In this document: one piece after another, positions 8,455 to 16,764 of the stretch
Position numbering within the stretch: the stretch's first letter is position 1
How the letters are laid out: every line of letters begins with the position of its first letter
NCBI RefSeq assembly: GCF_028898845.1
Contig: NZ_CP118574.1
Span: 744,001 to 808,000, forward strand
Source of the DNA: Streptomyces sp. WZ-12
GTDB lineage: Bacteria > Actinomycetota > Actinomycetes > Streptomycetales > Streptomycetaceae
DNA length: 64,000 bases
Direction of reading: 5' to 3'
Made by a program: the position numbers and the translations under genes
The notes under the pieces: model-generated
The model's input: the letters and a program-made list of their open reading frames with translations, nothing else
The model's database searches: none
What the model was told of the DNA's origin: nothing

Positions 8455-9333
8455 GTGACGGTCAAGATCTTCGAGGGCAGCGGCGTCGAGGTGTGCCCGA
8501 AGGGCTGGTACGCGGTCTACGAGCACGAGGACTTCAACGCCAAGGAGCGCGGTCGCGTCCTACTGGCCGACCAAACACTGGGTGATGTGCGGGCGTTCGG
8601 CTTTGACGGCCGTGTCCTGTCAGTGGTGAACCACACCGAACAGAGCCTGGCCCTGCACGTCGAGGCCGGCTTCAAGGGCTTCGCCGCCCAGGTAGGACCC
8701 CGTGACGAGCTTGGGTCCCTCGCGGAGAAGGACACGCGGGAGATCGACGACCTCGGCGCCATCGTGGGCGCCTCCCGCACCACCCTGGGCCCGGTGTTGA
8801 GGAACGGGACGGCCTCCATCCGTCTCTTCCCGCACGGCTCGGACGCCGCACAGGTGCAAGGGAACAGGCTGCCCGTCGAGGAAGGCACCTACATCCTCGC
8901 CAATATCGGCAGCGGCAAGGTGTTGGACATCCTGGGCAAGGAGAACGAGAGCGGGGCGAACGTCGGCCAGTACACCCGGCACGGCGGCCCCAACCAGCAG
9001 TGGACGTTCAAGGCCGTACGGCGCGCCGGCCGCCAGTCCCCGTGGGACGTCACCGGCGAGTACGAAATCACCTCCAAGGCCAGCGGTATGTCCCTCGACG
9101 TCGACAAGGCCGGCCTACAGGACACCGCCAACATCCAGCAGTGGACGAGGAACGGCAGCACCAACCAGCGCTGGTGGGTCACCCCCCTCGGCGACGGCGT
9201 CTTCGTGATCAGCAACGTTCCCAGCGGCAAGACCGTGGACGTCGCCGGCATGTCGATGGACAACAGCGCGAACGTGCAGCAGTACACCTTCAACGACACC
9301 GACGCACAGAAATGGCGCCTGGAGCGCATCTGA
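8455..9333 (+). CDS. Ricin-B-type lectin protein with an N-terminal crystallin-like segment
   Basis: Residues about 145-292 form a beta-trefoil (ricin B / CBM13) domain with three repeats ending in the Q-x-W signature: NQQW, NQRW and AQKW. The family binds sugars. Residues about 15-75 resemble the beta/gamma-crystallin or I36 pattern (W-Y-A-V-Y-E-H-E-D-F). There is no signal peptide or membrane helix, so it appears cytosolic or leaves by an unusual route, which is odd for this domain. The GTG at 8455 follows a purine-rich GACGAGG. An 11-bp hairpin lies 34 bases after the stop. The ligand is unknown. Confidence 0.82.
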   Translation: MTVKIFEGSGVEVCPKGWYAVYEHEDFNAKERGRVLLADQTLGDVRAFGFDGRVLSVVNHTEQSLALHVEAGFKGFAAQVGPRDELGSLAEKDTREIDDLGAIVGASRTTLGPVLRNGTASIRLFPHGSDAAQVQGNRLPVEEGTYILANIGSGKVLDILGKENESGANVGQYTRHGGPNQQWTFKAVRRAGRQSPWDVTGEYEITSKASGMSLDVDKAGLQDTANIQQWTRNGSTNQRWWVTPLGDGVFVISNVPSGKTVDVAGMSMDNSANVQQYTFNDTDAQKWRLERI

Positions 9334-9367
9334 CGGCCGCGGCCTGAAGGCCCCTCAGGAACCCCAA

Positions 9368-9394
9368 GCAGGCCCTGCACACCGCAGGGCCTGC
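9368..9394 (+). terminator. Hairpin terminator after the lectin gene
   Basis: A perfect 11-bp stem (GCAGGCCCTGC and its complement) with a 5-base loop. Confidence 0.8.
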
Positions 9395-9793
9395 CAGCCA
9401 TCACAGGCACGTCACACCCTCGCCGTGATGCCCCGCGTGCCCCATGAGAATCCGAGGAAGGACTGTCACCCACCGGCGCGCGAATCTATTCGCTCGCGGA
9501 CTTCAACCCATGCCCGCTGGATGGCCGCAAGAGCGTGCGGCCTGGCCGCAGCCAGCATGTCGATCAGCCGGGAGAAGGTCGGTCGGAGGCCACCGGCCCG
9601 GACACGGCGGGCTCGGCCCTCAGCCAGAGAGACACACAGCTCGCATCGATGGCGACACCTCGGGAGAACTCCCTGTCAATGAGGCGAATTTCAGTCTGAT
9701 GCCCGCACCGTGCCGAGACTGGTGGTCGGGCCGCCCCGACACGTGCCACAGTGCAACGTCCACTGACCCCAGGACACGTGAAAGCGAGGCACC
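9395..9793. other. Stretch with no convincing gene upstream of the metallothionein-like gene
   Basis: No frame here carries a recognisable domain. It presumably contains the promoter of the small cysteine-rich gene, but I see no confident -35/-10 pair or metal-sensor operator. Confidence 0.45.
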
Positions 9794-9901
9794 ATGACGA
9801 CCAACGAAGGAACCGTTGCCAACGGCTGCGAGTGCGGCCCCGGTTGTAGCTGTGGCTGCCAGCAGGGCGGCCCCTGCCAGTGCGGTGGGAGCTGCGGCTA
9901 G
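9794..9901 (+). CDS. Metallothionein-like cysteine-rich peptide, 35 aa
   Basis: The frame from the ATG at 9794 encodes 35 residues, eight of them Cys (12, 14, 18, 20, 22, 28, 30, 34), spaced as C-x-C, C-x-C-x-C and C-x-C with Gly, Gln and Pro between. There is no aromatic residue. This composition is the hallmark of metallothioneins, which bind Zn(II), Cu(I) or Cd(II) in thiolate clusters. A GAGG ribosome site lies four bases upstream and a hairpin starts 13 bases after the stop, so it looks like a compact single gene. No metal sensor is adjacent, so the metal is unknown. A thiol-rich RiPP precursor is less likely because no modification enzyme is nearby. Confidence 0.7.
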   Translation: MTTNEGTVANGCECGPGCSCGCQQGGPCQCGGSCG

Positions 9902-9913
9902 AAAGGGTCAACT

Positions 9914-9944
9914 GGAGCCCCTGGACGGCGTGTCTGGGGGCTCC
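9914..9944 (+). terminator. Hairpin after the metallothionein-like gene
   Basis: An 8-bp perfect stem (GGAGCCCC with GGGGCTCC) and a 15-base loop. Confidence 0.65.
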
Positions 9945-10240
9945 GGTGCGCTGAAGCACGGCCGACCAGCACTCAGGCGGAGCCACTCCGAACACCCCCG
10001 CCGGAAACGAGCGGCGCCCCGGCCAACGGCTTCGCCCGCCGCCCCCAGGACGCAATGCGCCACGCGACGACTGGGCGGCATGACGCCAAGGCCCGGGCCC
10101 CGGCGGCCCCACATGACGCTTTCCGGGGAAACGCCGATTGCGCCCGCCTGTTCATGCCGTCTACTACAGGTCAGGTATCGGTGCTCAGAGAGCAAGGGCC
10201 GCCACGATCGTGACACTGCCCGCCTGTCCCAGGCGCCGTC

Positions 10241-10438
10241 CTACATGCGGACGACGATCATGCCGTTCTGCCTGTTCGTCAGCATCGACAGCAGCGCCAC
10301 GCCCAGGCCCGCAACGGCGAGTCCGCCGACGGCGAGAACCATGGTGTTCTGGCGGCGCCGTTCGAGGTCTTCTGCCTCAAGAGTGAGTGCCGGGTCGGGT
10401 GCTGGGGCCGCGGACGGTTTCGGGGGCTGGGTGCTCAC
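10241..10438 (-). CDS. Small single-span membrane protein
   Basis: This 65-residue protein has a Pro/Ala-rich N-terminus, a charged segment around residues 21-30 and one membrane helix at about 33-53. Its GTG start overlaps the stop of the upstream gene in a GTGA, so the two are translated together. The segment A-G-x-x-V-(6)-N-R-x-N after the helix resembles one in the upstream protein, suggesting an ancient duplication. Function is unknown. Confidence 0.65.
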   Translation of the reverse strand: MSTQPPKPSAAPAPDPALTLEAEDLERRRQNTMVLAVGGLAVAGLGVALLSMLTNRQNGMIVVRM

Positions 10439-10848
10439 CAGTGGTCCTTTGCTGCGGAGGAAGGGGTGGCGGGGGGACGCGACCAGTTCGGGGCCTGGCC
10501 ACTGGGGATCCCGGCGCTCTGATTCGGGTTGTACGGAGGTGCCACGTAGTGGCCGATGACCGTATTGCGGCGGTTTTCCAGCGCCTGGAAAACCGAGATG
10601 CCAGCCATGAGCAGCGAGGCGGCCGTCGAAAGCAGCATCAGCTGGTGGGTGCTGAGCGTAGGAAGAGCGAAATAGGCGTGTAGTCCCTGCCGACGTGGCC
10701 TCACATTTCCTGAGGGCGGGCGATCCGACGCGGCGGGGCCCTGAAGGCCAGTGGGCTCGGACGGGGTCTGTGGAGCCGATACAGGAGGTACTCCGCCCTG
10801 GTCGGCTTCCCCGTTGTCGTGGCCGCTACCGTCGCGCACTCGGTTCAT
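10435..10848 (-). CDS. Small single-span membrane protein, partner of the downstream gene
   Basis: About 137 residues: a polar, disordered N-terminal half (about 1-65), one membrane helix at about 68-90 followed by A-L-E-N-R-R-N, and a Pro/Ser/Asn-rich tail. The start is uncertain. An ATG at 10869 and a GTG just downstream are also in frame, and none has a good ribosome site. The stop overlaps the start of the next gene. The pair may form a small membrane complex; this is inference from coupling and shared motif. Confidence 0.55.
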   Translation of the reverse strand: MNRVRDGSGHDNGEADQGGVPPVSAPQTPSEPTGLQGPAASDRPPSGNVRPRRQGLHAYFALPTLSTHQLMLLSTAASLLMAGISVFQALENRRNTVIGHYVAPPYNPNQSAGIPSGQAPNWSRPPATPSSAAKDHW

Positions 10849-10924
10849 ATTTCGCAAATTACTGCACATAAGCACGGCACGCTCGTCCAGCAAAGCAACG
10901 CGTTGGCCGGGGACCGCCACCGCG

Positions 10925-11130
10925 AGCCTGCGCTACCTGTCGGCTCGTCTGCAGAACTGCCGCCGGGAACGCGGCACTCGATGGCGCCGGCTGCCCGCCG
11001 GACGGCAGGCGCTGCTCGCCCTCGCGCACCCGCGCCTCGGCCATGCATATGCCCAGCTCGCAGCCGGCTCCGGCGTCGGCACTACCACTGCCTACAGGTA
11101 CATCGTCGAGGCCGTCGAGATCCTGGCCTC
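10925..11130 (+). pseudogene. Relic of an IS transposase N-terminus
   Basis: One frame encodes R-x-L-P-A-G-R-Q-A-L-L-A-L-A-H and then G-V-G-T-T-T-A-Y-R-Y, which I recognise as the helix-turn-helix N-terminus of a common Streptomyces IS5-type transposase. The catalytic part that should follow is absent; the similarity stops near 11130 and the lipoprotein gene begins at 11267. No terminal inverted repeats are evident. It is a dead fragment. Confidence 0.65.
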
Positions 11131-11266
11131 CCACAAGGGTGCCTTCCGGCATGCCTTCGCACCTGCAGGCAGGCACGCACATGGCACTCGGTCGGCGGGA
11201 ATCTGAGTACGCGCACTCATGCGGCCGGCCCCCGTCGCAGCGCAAGCTGGCTGCGGAGGTTCGCAG

Positions 11267-12043
11267 ATGACGGAAACCGTGCGGGCCCGGTGGCGCCGGG
11301 TCCGTGGGAAGTGCGGCCGAGCAGGCGGGTTGCTACTGGCGTTCGCGTTGGTGGGGCTGACCATGGCGTGCTCCCGCGAGCCGTCGAAGAAGGCACTGCA
11401 CGCGCGGGCCATGTCGCCGGCGGCGGAGTCCCGCAGGGCGGAGGAGGAACGGAAGATGCGCGCCCTGATCGCGCGCCTGGCCGCCGTCCCGGGCCTGGAG
11501 CACGTGCTCACACACTTCACCGACTCCTGCACCCGGCCCTACAACGGCTCGATCTTCGAGAACAACCGATCCCCGCACGTCCTCCGGTGCGACATGCAGG
11601 CCGTCGCCTACTTCGGTGTTCAGGGGGACATCGCCGACGTGTTGCGCCGCATCCGAGCGGCCGACATCGCCGCCTGGGGACCGCAGGACAGCGCGGGGCG
11701 GGACGTACCGCACGCGGCAGGCACCGTGACCTACGCGCTCGACTACCTGCGCCGTCACGGCCGCCACCCGGACGGCAGGACGATGCCAGCACCGACGCTC
11801 AAGGCTCCCGGGCTCCAACTCGACTGGGACTCGCCCGACACTCCACTCCCCCACCGGGTCAACGAACCCACCCCGTGCCCCACCATCGACCTCGGCGAGA
11901 TCCACCAGCGCTGCACCACACACCCGGAGTCCCCGACGAGCCTGACGGCCGCCCGGACCCGCTACGGCACCATCCTCTCCCTCAACCTCGGAGGCTGGGG
12001 CTCCTCCGCGTCCGAGTACTTCACCGTCCCGCGCGGGAAGTAA
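11267..12043 (+). CDS. Lipoprotein of unknown function
   Basis: This 258-residue protein has an Arg-rich start, a hydrophobic segment (about 20-34) and the lipobox L-T-M-A-C, so the mature protein should be lipid-anchored on the outer membrane face. The remainder (about 220 residues) is soluble with Cys residues that could pair, and I do not recognise the family. The ATG at 11267 follows GGAGG by seven bases; the upstream in-frame start would lengthen the signal sequence needlessly. It lies directly after an IS relic, with a broken gene beyond it. Confidence 0.75.
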   Translation: MTETVRARWRRVRGKCGRAGGLLLAFALVGLTMACSREPSKKALHARAMSPAAESRRAEEERKMRALIARLAAVPGLEHVLTHFTDSCTRPYNGSIFENNRSPHVLRCDMQAVAYFGVQGDIADVLRRIRAADIAAWGPQDSAGRDVPHAAGTVTYALDYLRRHGRHPDGRTMPAPTLKAPGLQLDWDSPDTPLPHRVNEPTPCPTIDLGEIHQRCTTHPESPTSLTAARTRYGTILSLNLGGWGSSASEYFTVPRGK

Positions 12044-12239
12044 CGGCGCCCCCTCCCGGTAGCCGCGCCCCAGCCCCGGCCCCGGCCCCACGGTGCCTGG
12101 CTCGGCACACAACTTGGTACTGCCACCAGGCTCATCCCCCGCCAATGGAACGGGCGTTGACCACACCCCAACCCTCCAGGGCCGGGGACGGGGACGCAGG
12201 CAGGGACAGGAACAGGCGATGGGCCGGACCCGTCGAGGT

Positions 12240-12780
12240 CGGGGCCGATGAGGAGGCCGCGGACCGGCGCACCGCCAGCTGGTCCGGGCAGGCAACCGGC
12301 TATGTCGGTCCGCTCCCCGGCTCAACCGTACGGCGCGCAGCAGTTCCCGCACGATGCCCGCATTATCCATCGCCCAACCGGTATGGGGTTCCAGGGTGTT
12401 GGGGGCGGCGCGGTGTTCGAGGTTCGACCAACGCGCGCCGTCGGCATTCCGGGTCGCGCGGGAGGCGCGGCCCCGGACGAGGAGGCGCGCGAAGTCCGCG
12501 CGGTCGCCCTGCTCGGCCATCCGGTCACAGGCCAGCGCCAGCACGCCAGCGGTGTCGCAGCATTGGCTGGCTGTTGTTGTCCCCGAAGCCGAGCCGCAGG
12601 CGACGCGGTAGGCCGGAGTGGGTCACGGTGTGTCAACAGCGATCGGCGAGCGCCTGCCAGGCAGGGTCGTCGAGGACGTCCCGGAGCGGCCGCAAGACTT
12701 GAACGCCGCCGGTCGGGCCGTGGCACCAACCCTCGGCGCCAGTGGCGAGTTTGACGGGGCCCGCTGCGCGATCGGCTCGG
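12240..12780 (-). pseudogene. Decayed LanC-like (lanthionine synthetase C family) gene
   Basis: Read leftward, one frame gives G-W-C-H-G-P-T-G near 12719-12735, then an in-frame TGA at 12634-12632, then G-F-G-D-N-N-S-Q. A frameshift near 12565 leads to C-C-D-T-A-G-V-L-A-L-A and finally G-W-A-M-D-N-A-G-I-V-R-E-L-L near 12350. These blocks in this order match the zinc-site and core motifs of LanC-like proteins (W-C-x-G, then C-C/C-H-x-x-A-G, then G-W-x-x-G-x-A-G-I). The stop, the frameshift and the missing N-terminal barrel show it is broken. No lanthipeptide precursor or dehydratase is visible nearby. Confidence 0.6.
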
Positions 12781-12948
12781 TGAACATGCGGACGTCGACG
12801 GCACCGCCGCTACAGCGCAAAGCCGAGCGCTTGCCCGTCTTCACCAGCATCGCCCGCACCCTCATCTGCTGCCGCAGACCGGCCAATTGAGACGGCCTCG
12901 TTAGGCATACTATTCCGGCAGAAGCAGTACAGATATGGAGCGTTTTCG

Positions 12949-13881
12949 TTGACTGTCGGAACTCTCACCAAGCGCGCGGTCGCCCTCGCGGGTGGCACCC
13001 TGCTCGCCCTCTCCCCCCTCACCGCTCAGGCCGCGACACCCGCGCCCGCCCAGCCCGAACCGCAGCCGGCCCTCGCCGCCAAGGGCGCGACGTTGGTGGA
13101 CGACACCAGCGGCGACACGCTCTTCGGCAAGGACGCGGACGCGGTCCGCCCGATAGCCAGCACGGCGAAGATCATGGCCGCATCCCTGGTGCTCGACACC
13201 GCGGGCGCCGACCTCGACCGCCAGGTCCCCGTGAAGCAGGAGTACCGGGACTACGTCACCGAGCACGGCTCCAGCACCGCGGACCTGCAGACCGGTGACA
13301 AGATGACGGTGCGTCAACTGCTGTACGCGACCCTCCTCCCCTCGGGCGCCGACGCCGCCTACGCGCTCGCCGACGCCTTCGGCACCGGCGCCACCAGCGC
13401 CGAGCGCACCACATCGTTCATCGCGAAGATGAACACGAAGGCCGGTGAACTCCACCTGCCCCACACGAAGTTCACCTCCTTCGACGGAGGCGGCTCCGAC
13501 TCCAGCACCCCCACCGAGCTGGCCGAGTTGGCCCAGCACGCGATGAAGAACGACATCTTCCGCACCGTGGTCAAGACCAAGCAGTACAAGGGCGAAGCGC
13601 CCGCTGCCAACGGCCGCACCCGCTACTACACCTGGACCAACACCAACCGCCTCCTCGACTCCTACGACGGCGCCATCGGCATCAAGACCGGTACCACCAC
13701 CCCGGCCGGCGACTGCCTGGTCTTCGCGGCCACTCGCGGCGGCAAGACCCTCGTCGGCACCGTGCTGAACAGCACCGACCGCTACGCCGACGCGACGAAG
13801 CTGCTGGACTACGGATTCGGTTCGAGCTCCGCGAAGGGCACGAAGCCGCGCGCCCTCCCGGCGAACGCTCAGCGCGACTGA
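12949..13881 (+). CDS. D-alanyl-D-alanine carboxypeptidase (low-molecular-weight PBP, S11 family)
   Basis: This 310-residue secreted protein has a signal peptide (about 1-28) and the three active-site motifs of S11 penicillin-binding proteins: STAK with Ser71 and Lys74, SGA at 132-134, and KTG at 246-248. The family trims the terminal D-Ala from peptidoglycan stem peptides. The second motif is usually S-x-N; here Ala takes the Asn place, which may alter activity. The start is TTG at 12949, eight bases after GGAG. There is no C-terminal anchor helix. It converges with the GH18 gene across a hairpin. Confidence 0.88.
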   Translation: MTVGTLTKRAVALAGGTLLALSPLTAQAATPAPAQPEPQPALAAKGATLVDDTSGDTLFGKDADAVRPIASTAKIMAASLVLDTAGADLDRQVPVKQEYRDYVTEHGSSTADLQTGDKMTVRQLLYATLLPSGADAAYALADAFGTGATSAERTTSFIAKMNTKAGELHLPHTKFTSFDGGGSDSSTPTELAELAQHAMKNDIFRTVVKTKQYKGEAPAANGRTRYYTWTNTNRLLDSYDGAIGIKTGTTTPAGDCLVFAATRGGKTLVGTVLNSTDRYADATKLLDYGFGSSSAKGTKPRALPANAQRD

Positions 13882-13901
13882 TCCGGCCACGACGCCGCAG
13901 G

Positions 13902-13932
13902 GCGTGCGGCCACCACCACGGCGGCCGCACGC
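13902..13932. terminator. Bidirectional hairpin between convergent genes
   Basis: A perfect 10-bp stem (GCGTGCGGCC) with an 11-base loop lies 20 bases after one gene and just before the end of the other. Confidence 0.8.
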
Positions 13933-13950
13933 TCCAAGTCAGCCTGCGCC

Positions 13951-15015
13951 TCAGCCCTTGCCGAGGGTGTCCGTGAACGCGTACGGCGACTGCGAGACAC
14001 CGCTGCACACCGGCGAGGACGCCGGCTTCATGCTCCGCGCGGCCGCCATGCCCGCCTTGGCCGACGGAGCCGCGGCATCCGGTGCCTTGGCGGCCGCGGT
14101 ACATGCCTGGTCGCGGCTCACGGACCAGTAGGACATCCGCCCGACCCCGTTGCTCGCCGCCCAACTCGCCACCGATGCGGCGTTGTCCAGGCTGAAGGTG
14201 GAGCCGTCGTCGTTCACACCGATCATCGGCGTGATGCCGAGGTTGGCGTAGGTGTAGCTGGGGTCCACGGACTGCATCTGCGCCAGGGTGGCCTTGCCCG
14301 CACTGATCGCGGCCGCGCCCATGTCTGCGCCGGTGCCCTGCCCGTAATCCATCGTCATGACGTTGACGTTGTCCAGCTTCACGCCGGCCGCGTTGGCGGC
14401 CTTCAGCACGTTGACGCCGTCGCCGGTCAGCCCGTCGGGCAACACCGGCAGCGTCACCGAGACGGTCAGCCCGGAGTTCTTCGCCTTCAGGTCCTTGATG
14501 GCGGTCATCTGCCGGGCCACGCCCGCGGTGTCCGCGACGGCCGCACCCTCGATGTCGAAATCCAGGGAGTTGGCGCCGTAGGCGGTGATCTCCTGCTGGT
14601 AGCCCTCGTCGATCTTCCCCTGGTCGGTGCAGGTGAACGCCAGCGGCTCACCGCCCGCTCCCCCGGAGGAGATGATGACGCTGGCACCCTCGCTCTTGGC
14701 CTTGGCGATCACGGGGTCGACGTTCGGATCGCTACCGACGGGGAGCGTGTCACCCCAGACATTGTTGCAACCGGTGCCGATGGTGAACGCGGCGGTGTAG
14801 GTCTTCACGCCGTGATCCGTGATGGCCGCGTCGAGCTTGCCTACGCCGGAGTTGCTCATGTCCACGTACGGGGCGAACTGCCCCGCCGCGTCGAGGCGGG
14901 TCACCGGTCGGAGCGGCTGCGGGTGCGCGGTGCTCGCGCTGGCGGCGGTGATTCCTACCGCGCACAAGGCTCCGGCGGCGGCCGCGGCCAGGGCAATGCG
15001 GGTCGACTTCCTCAT
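13951..15015 (-). CDS. Secreted glycoside hydrolase family 18 (chitinase-like) protein
   Basis: This 354-residue protein has a signal peptide (residues 1-28) and one GH18 barrel. The catalytic strand reads L-D-F-D-I-E-G with Glu156 as the probable acid. The S-S-G-G-A-G-G strand near 117-122 and the late M-S-Y-W-S-V strand also fit the fold. The acceptor motif is N-S-L-D-F-D-I-E instead of D-G-x-D-x-D-x-E, which also occurs in actinobacterial chitinase-like proteins. It should hydrolyse chitin or related polymers outside the cell. The ATG at 15015 is chosen because it begins the signal peptide and is preceded by GGAAGGA. Confidence 0.88.
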   Translation of the reverse strand: MRKSTRIALAAAAAGALCAVGITAASASTAHPQPLRPVTRLDAAGQFAPYVDMSNSGVGKLDAAITDHGVKTYTAAFTIGTGCNNVWGDTLPVGSDPNVDPVIAKAKSEGASVIISSGGAGGEPLAFTCTDQGKIDEGYQQEITAYGANSLDFDIEGAAVADTAGVARQMTAIKDLKAKNSGLTVSVTLPVLPDGLTGDGVNVLKAANAAGVKLDNVNVMTMDYGQGTGADMGAAAISAGKATLAQMQSVDPSYTYANLGITPMIGVNDDGSTFSLDNAASVASWAASNGVGRMSYWSVSRDQACTAAAKAPDAAAPSAKAGMAAARSMKPASSPVCSGVSQSPYAFTDTLGKG

Positions 15016-15444
15016 CAGCGTCCGGTCCTTCCGTGGGGGGAGGGGGAAGAGCATGACCGTTCACCGACAACAGTTGGACTAGACCAAGGCCGCCGTCAAG
15101 AGCCCAGCGGTCCCCAACCGCCCTGTCTTTGAACCTTCTTGGGCCGCTCCTGAAGCCCGCCTTGCCATCCAGCCTGCCGGCCCATCAGGCATCCCACCGC
15201 ACACGATCTCCCAACCCACACGGTGCGATGTCCCCGTCGAATTCCGTCGCCAACACCCGCCGGATGTCGAGAACCTGCGAGCCGCACCCGCTGCCTAGGC
15301 GACGGCACCGCGCCCTGATCTCATGCCGAGGAACCCACCGGAACCCGGCGGAACTCACCAGAACCCAACGGAACTCGGCGGTCCACCGCTGCGCCGAGAG
15401 CGTCCCGCCAAGGCGATCACGCCGAACGAAGGAAGGAAACGCGC
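15016..15444. other. Divergent intergenic region with short repeats
   Basis: It separates the leftward GH18 gene from the rightward hydrolase. At about 15329-15382 there are several imperfect copies of a roughly 10-13 bp GGAACYC-containing unit. No gene or clear operator is seen. Confidence 0.5.
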
Positions 15445-16137
15445 ATGGGCAACGTGCTGCTGGTCCACGGAGCGTGGAGCGACGGCTCGATCTGGCGGGA
15501 GGTCGTCGGCGACCTGCACGACCGGGGACATCACGTGCTGGCCGTCCAACTGCCGATGACCTCGCTCGCGGACGACATCGCCTGGACCCGCAGGCACATC
15601 GATGCGCTGACCGGCCCGGTCACGCTGGTCGGCCACTCCTACGGCGGCACCGTCATCTCCGGCGCGGCGTACGACGATCCCCGGATCAGCTCGCTGGTCT
15701 TCGTGGCCGGCTACGCGCCCGACGAGGGCGAGACCATCCCCATGCTCAGCGACAAGGGCGCCAAGATGCCCGGCCGCACGGCCATCCACTTCGACCCGGA
15801 CGGCTGGTCAACCCTCAACCCCGAGCAGTTCGGCAACGCACTCGCGCACGACCTGCCGCCCCGCGTAGCCCGAACCCTCGCCGCCGTCCAGAAGCCCACC
15901 CACGGAACCTGCCTGGCGACCCCGGCACCCCCGGCCGCCTGGCACGCCCTCCCCTGCGGCTACGTCCTCTCGACCGACGACCGCATGCTCGACCCTGGCC
16001 TCCAACAATGGTTCGCCACCCGTACCCAAGCCACCCGCACCGAACTCCCCACCAGCCACCTCTCCCCCCTCACCCACCACGAGGCAGTAGCCACCGCCAT
16101 CACCCGGATGTTGCCCGCGAAGACGCCTCGCCGTTAG
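15445..16137 (+). CDS. Alpha/beta hydrolase
   Basis: This 230-residue cytosolic protein has LVHGAW at residues 5-10 (oxyanion region), nucleophile Ser in GHSYGG near residue 66, and a late T-S-H-L-S-P segment with the catalytic His. It resembles the small EstC/salicylate-esterase-like hydrolases common in actinobacteria. The substrate is unknown. A GAAGGAAGG ribosome site precedes the ATG. The TAG stop (16135-16137) overlaps the first bases of the adjacent IS remnant, but the protein looks full length. Confidence 0.82.
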   Translation: MGNVLLVHGAWSDGSIWREVVGDLHDRGHHVLAVQLPMTSLADDIAWTRRHIDALTGPVTLVGHSYGGTVISGAAYDDPRISSLVFVAGYAPDEGETIPMLSDKGAKMPGRTAIHFDPDGWSTLNPEQFGNALAHDLPPRVARTLAAVQKPTHGTCLATPAPPAAWHALPCGYVLSTDDRMLDPGLQQWFATRTQATRTELPTSHLSPLTHHEAVATAITRMLPAKTPRR

Positions 16138-16757
16138 GGTCCGTCGTGAAAGTGCTGGTCACAGCCACTCGTTGAGGACTGCGACCAGCACGGTCGTCTC
16201 GTGGCGGACCGCGAGCTTGTCATACCTCGTGGCTACAGCCTGGTGGCGCTTGAGGCGGTTGATCCCGCACTCGACCGCGTGCCGCTGCTTGTAGTCGTCC
16301 TTGTCGAACTTGGGCGGCCGTCCGCCTCGCGATGAGCCCGCCGGGCGGTTCCATCTGGAGATCCCCCTTTTCGCCGCCCCAGCCGCGTGTTGGTGGGCCC
16401 GGCAGACCGTGGAGTCGATGTTCACGTCCCAGGTGATCAGGCCCTTGGCATCCGCCTCGGCCTGCAGCTGAGTGACGATCCGGGCCCAAGTGCAATCGCG
16501 CTGCCAGCGCCGAAACAGGTCATAGACCCGGTCCCACGGCCCGTAGCGTTCCGGCACGTCACGCCAGGGAGCACCCGTCCGGGTCCGCCACCGTATGCCG
16601 TCTATCAGCTGCCGCCGCGTCCATACCGGCGGACGGCCCGACTTGATGCCCCGTGGCAACAGCGGCTCAAGTCGGGCCCACTGGCCGCTCGTCAGATCCC
16701 CACGTCCCACAGGACGCGATCCTCAACGATAAAGATCAACTTTCGCAAACAGACCCT
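16136..16757. mobile_element. Decayed IS5-type insertion sequence with terminal inverted repeats
   Basis: The ends carry related inverted repeats. The left reads AGGGTCCGTCGTGAAAGT from 16136 and the right, read inward from 16757, reads AGGGTCTGTTTGCGAAAGTT. They match except for a few substitutions and one indel. I see no clear target duplication. The element is about 620 bp, shorter than the 850-900 bp of intact relatives, because the transposase gene has an internal deletion. Confidence 0.7.
16159..16710 (-). pseudogene. IS5-family transposase with internal deletion
   Basis: The 183-residue frame keeps the N-terminal DUF4096-like domain (L-T-x-x-Q-W-x-x-L-x-P-L-L-P), the first catalytic Asp in V-N-I-D-S-T, and the C-terminal [11 protein letters not shown] block with the catalytic Glu. 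About 90 residues between K-R-G and G-G-R-P-P, where the second Asp lies in relatives, are missing. Near K-R-G the frame leaves the family sequence, whose K-G-D-L-Q continuation is found in another frame, so a frameshift accompanies the deletion. It cannot be catalytically active. Confidence 0.75.
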
Positions 16758-16764
16758 GGTCGAC

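Noticed and set aside
9794..9901. Cys-rich peptide as a lanthipeptide precursor for the LanC-like pseudogene
   Set aside because: The Cys residues are spaced as metal-binding C-x-C pairs with hardly any Ser or Thr between them, and the LanC-like gene is broken and 2.4 kb away.
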